NCBI GenBank assembly: GCA_030267965.1
Contig: BRYA01000613.1
Coordinates: forward strand, 1-44,541
Origin: Triparma columacea
Taxonomy: Eukaryota > Sar > Bolidophyceae > Parmales > Triparmaceae
Direction: 5' to 3'
DNA: 44,541 nt
The position numbers were made by a program, and so were the translations under genes. The notes under the pieces are model-generated. The model was given only the letters and a program-made list of their open reading frames with translations. It was not told where the DNA came from and made no database searches. Shown one piece after another: positions 41,401 to 44,541 of the stretch (position 1 is its first letter; each line of letters starts with the position of its first letter).

Positions 41401-43758
41401 TGACAAGAGCAAAGAGATTGAGGCCTTCAAGAGACAGCAGATTATTGAAAAGTTTGAAGAGATTGCAATTGAGGGAGCACCAGGGATTGAAAGTCACTTT
41501 GACGAGATTCATGGAGCTCAAGAGATCAATAGTGGGTTGTCTGGGCAGACATTGATAAAGGCAGAGAAGGGAATGGGGTGGGGGAAGACTTCAATAAGTG
41601 TAAGAACATCCCACAATGAAGTTGCAGCATTCTTCTGGGGCCTTAAAAGTGGAGTTGACTCCAAGCTCAAGCTTCACAGAGTAACAACAAGACACTTGTA
41701 ATCACAGTTGAACACGAAGGGCATCTCACAGCTGTAAGGTTCTCTGACGCTGGCCAGTTGAAGACAAATGTTGAAATGATGACTAGACATAAGGGTTTAG
41801 GAAAAGCTGCCGGCAAAAAGAGTGTAATTAAGCACCTGAGCATGGCAACTGATGCTGCTTACTACTTTGACAACCTTCTGAAGAGTACTGAAGCAGGGGA
41901 ACCGGATGGGAGGAGGTTTGGAGAGCAGCTGATGGAGAGAGTGAAGAGAAGGGATTTTGGGGACAGTAAAGTAGAGGTTGTGAGGGAGTTCATTGCCGCC
42001 AATAGGACAATGAAAGAGATTACAGAGCAGCATGCCTTCATGAGAACTATGCTGTATGCTGTGGTTATGAACAAATTCAAAAGGAGAGCAACAAATGAGG
42101 GAGAAGAGAATAGTGAGGAGGAAGCCAGGGGGTGGGAGATTGGGAGTGCAATGACAGCAGTCATGTTGACCACAGCAACTGCTGCTCATGCTGTAGATGA
42201 GTGGGCACATCAATTCACTGAAATGCAAGAAGTCATGAACGAACAAGCTTGGTTAAGGCCCATGCTTGAGTTAGTTGTTAAGAGACTATTCATGAAGTCT
42301 ACCTTAGGCTTAAAGGCAAGGGTGACTGTTGGTGCTGCCACAAGCATGCTTGATTTGGTGACCGATGTGTATGTGACATCCATGTTTTGGAGTGATGAGA
42401 AGTATGGGTACTTTAAGGCTTCTTTGGCAAGTTTGATGGCGTCCATAGGGATGCAGATGCTTTTTGTTTGGGGACAGAACAGGAAGTTGGGGATGAAAAG
42501 GGTGGTGATGGAGTGGTTTCCTATTTTGATTGGATTTAAACCTGCTGTCGATGCATACAGGGTAGCAGTTGGTGAAAAACAAGAAGCTGGACATGCCGTT
42601 GATCCTATGTACGAGATGACTGTCATGAAAGGAATTGAGATGTTTGCTGAAGCCATACCTGGAGTGATCATCCAACTTATGGCTATTGCAACAAGTGATG
42701 TAAAAGTTTCAAGGGCAGCTTGGTTTTCACTTTTAGTTTCAGCATTGACAACAGGCTTTGCATCAGCGAGTATCAGTTATGATTGGGACACAGACCCTGT
42801 GTACAGAGAGCAAGTGCCTGACTTCTACGGGTATGTGCCTGCAAATCCGACCAAGAGATCTATCATTTTTGTTTCAATGATGCTCTTCAGTGCATGTATG
42901 CTTTTGATAAGGTGCATGACAATAGTTGTGTTAGGGCTCCTTGGTGGTAAGTGGGTCTCTTTATATGTTGGGGCCGACCTTGGTCTATACTTGTTGGTGA
43001 AGATATTAAGAGGAGATTTTTGGTATTGGATTCCTGTTGGTGGCTTTGCAGAAGTTGTGATGAGCATTTTTTCAAGAGTAGTGGCAAAAGTTTTGACAGA
43101 CTTTACATCAATTGTGCAGATTAGGCATCCTTACGAGCTTGGAGGGGTAAATTGGTCAATTGGCTTTATTTTGACCATGGGAAGTCTTCCAGTAGCTATA
43201 ATTCTAGCTGAAAAGGGAGATGTTACAGAGGAGAAGCTCAAATTGGCATGGAGAGTAGGTGGAATATTTATTCCAAGTGCAGCTGTGCTTTTTGCTGTAT
43301 TTTTCTTTAACATTGAGAAAAAATACTGGGGCACCTTCTACAGCTTACAGAAGGGTAAAGACTTGACAGTAAAGAACTTTCGAGAGGGTGCTGACGATGT
43401 AAAAGCGCTTTTTACATTCCAAAGGTCAAAGCATCATTGGAAGTCAATTGAAGAGGAAGTGAAAGCTTGGGTAGAGGCAAATTGGGATAGGTGGGAGGAG
43501 GAGAAGCCAAAATGGCTTGATGACGCTATGAGAGCAGGAGTGCCAGTTGAATACATTCCAGAATCTGGAGATGCTAGAAGGAGAGAGAGTGTTAGGAGAG
43601 CAAGTGTTGATGCTGAAGCTGAGGGTGGTCTAGTAGGTGCTGTGAGAGCAAGCATTAGGAGAGCAAGTGTTGGAGGCTCTGATGGTGGAGATAATATAGG
43701 GGTAAGAGGTGGGAAGGCTAAAGTAAGCAGTGTAGTGCCAGATGAGGATGGGGAGTGA
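38435..43758 (+). CDS. Large START-like multidomain membrane protein B, intronless, with apparent frameshift
   Basis: Two overlapping open frames form one gene of about 1775 codons: 38435-41701 (1088 aa), then a frame open through 41758-43758. Immediately before the first stop the frame switches near 41681-41690; the downstream frame upstream of 41758 reads NNKTLVITVEHEGHL then TAVRFSDAGQLKTNVE, continuing the START-like fold. Modules include DCTAEEAAAWYFEYCSRERM, REFVQRFVWRKGERTMEVAW and TFYYITTRDLGLPGFASRD. The second part has about eight to ten membrane helices, beginning near SMLDLVTDVYVTSMFW, with EMFAEAIPGVIIQLMAIATS and VLFAVFFFNI. The tail has WVEANWDRWEEEKPKW and RRASV repeats resembling basophilic kinase sites. 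The family has no function I know; lipid sensing or transfer at a membrane is inference. No introns are needed, unlike gene A. Confidence 0.75.
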
Positions 43759-43883
43759 CTAATAGGGCAGCAACATTTGTAGGACAAATTGATTTGATTT
43801 GGTATGGTTTTGATTATTATGTAAGTGGTTAGGTGTATGTTGTGTATTGTGGGAGTGTTATATTGGTTTGTGAGTATTTGAAA

Positions 43884-44400
43884 GTGTAGTGGATGTGTAT
43901 GGGGATAAATTTAAGGAGGTTGAGTGTGGTTATGAAGAGAAGAGAGAGAGAGAAGTTGAGGGAAGAGAGTAGTGAATAGAAGAGTATAAGGTGGAATCAT
44001 GTGTGTAAGTGTAGTAGGTATGTATGAAGATAATTAAGGAAAGGTGAGTGTAGTTTTTGAAGAGGAGTGAAAGAAAATAAGGAGTGAGAGTAAAAAAGGG
44101 AAAGGTATAAGGTGGGATGATGTGTGTGAGTGTAGTAGATGTGTAAGAAGATGAGTTAAAAGAGGGTGAGTGTAGTGAAGGTAGAAAGTGAGAGGAGTTA
44201 GGGAGTGAGAGTGAAAGAGAGAGGGGTAAAGGATGAGATAGTGTGTGTAAAGGTAAAGTGTGAGTGAGAGTATGTTTGGAAGTGTAGTAGATGTGTATGA
44301 AGATGAATTAAAGGAAAAAGAGTGTAGTTGTTTAGAGGAGTGAGGTGTTAAGAAGTGAGAATAGAAGAGAGAAAATAGTAAGATGGAATAGTGTTTGTGA
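43884..44400. repeat. Degenerate ~120-150 bp tandem repeats
   Basis: About four copies of a purine/GT-rich unit are marked by the anchor GTGTAGTAGATGTGTATGAA at about 43884, 44009, 44130 and 44282 (spacings about 125, 121 and 152 bp). Each is followed by AATTAAAGG and GAGTGTAGT blocks and preceded by GGTGGGATGATGTGTGT. The copies are diverged. No ORF is present. The 43759-43883 stretch between the stop codon and the first anchor is ordinary 3' flank. Confidence 0.75.
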
Positions 44401-44429
44401 AAGTAAAATGTGTGTAAGAGTAAAGTGTG

Positions 44430-44541
44430 TGTGAAGGGTGTGAAGGGTGTGAAGGGTGTGAAGGGTGTAAAGGGTGTTAAGGGTGTAAAGGGTGTAAAGG
44501 GTGTAAAGGGTGTAAAGGGTGTAAAGGGTGTAAAGGGTGTA
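44430..44541 (+). repeat. 9-bp G-rich tandem array at window end
   Basis: About a dozen copies of GTGTRAAGG run to the last base of the window. The proximal copies read GTGTGAAGG, one reads GTGTTAAGG and the distal copies GTGTAAAGG. The G-rich strand runs 5' to 3' toward the end, the orientation expected of a chromosome end, although the window end may simply be an arbitrary cut. Confidence 0.9.

Noticed and set aside
41685..41711. Tiny 27-bp intron to explain the break in gene B
   Set aside because: Removing it does not change frame and leads to another stop within about ten codons. It is also far shorter than any other intron in the window.
1..44541. tRNA, rRNA or other RNA genes, transposase or integrase genes
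   Set aside because: None could be recognised by reading. Covariance-model scans, which I cannot run, would be needed to exclude small RNAs.

Overview
This looks like nuclear DNA from a gene-dense unicellular eukaryote, most likely a photosynthetic stramenopile of the bolidophyte/parmalean or diatom type. That assignment is inference from gene style, not a database match. The support is: spliceosomal introns of about 80-310 bp with GTGAG/GTAAG donors and very C-rich acceptor tracts; no bacterial operon structure; intergenic gaps often of 60-200 bp; and eukaryotic families (auxilin J-domain, myotubularin, TLDc, Golgi nucleotide-sugar transporter, PH/DUF1336, START-like lipid-binding repeats). 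Most genes had to be assembled from several exons, and I give reconstructed splice junctions throughout. They were accepted only where the reading-frame phase matched and the joined protein read through a known domain.

Layout. 1-378: N-terminus of cobalamin-dependent methionine synthase (minus, runs off the window). 855-2335: auxilin-like J-domain protein with a DIX-like N-terminus. 2394-6096 (minus): myotubularin-type phosphoinositide phosphatase with a PDZ-like domain. 6293-9340: large TPR-like protein. 9401-10780 (minus): exported or plastid-type protein of unknown function. 10979-13312: unknown disordered protein. 13373-14875 (minus): protein with SPESDFTG repeats ending in a LOV-like PAS domain that lacks the photoactive cysteine. 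15065-15862: TLDc protein. 16348-17921 (minus): GDP-fucose-type transporter whose 3' end is tandemly duplicated.

18005-22210 holds a tandem segmental duplication carrying two BspA-type leucine-rich-repeat genes (460 and 590 aa, both minus). It is followed by a drug/metabolite-type transporter (22346-23528), a secreted serine carboxypeptidase (23721-25189, minus), a PH-DUF1336 protein (25407-27501, probably one EDR2-like gene), a cytosolic transketolase (27702-30180, minus) and a membrane-anchored histidine phosphatase (30517-31523).

31910-43758 is occupied by two very large members of one family with repeated START-like lipid-binding domains. The first (seven exons) has lost, or never had, the C-terminal polytopic membrane module. 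The second is intronless, differs in composition, carries that module, and is broken by an apparent one-base frameshift. The window ends in degenerate ~120-150 bp tandem repeats and then a 9-bp G-rich array running to the last base, which suggests a subtelomeric or telomere-like terminus.

Functionally the genes are a mixture rather than a pathway. There is a noticeable concentration of membrane-lipid and trafficking functions (auxilin, myotubularin, PH/DUF1336, START-like proteins, Golgi transporters). The most interesting points are the degenerate LOV/PAS repeat protein, the synonymous-only 3' duplication of the transporter, the EDR2-like gene restored by splicing, the START-like gene pair, and the terminal arrays.
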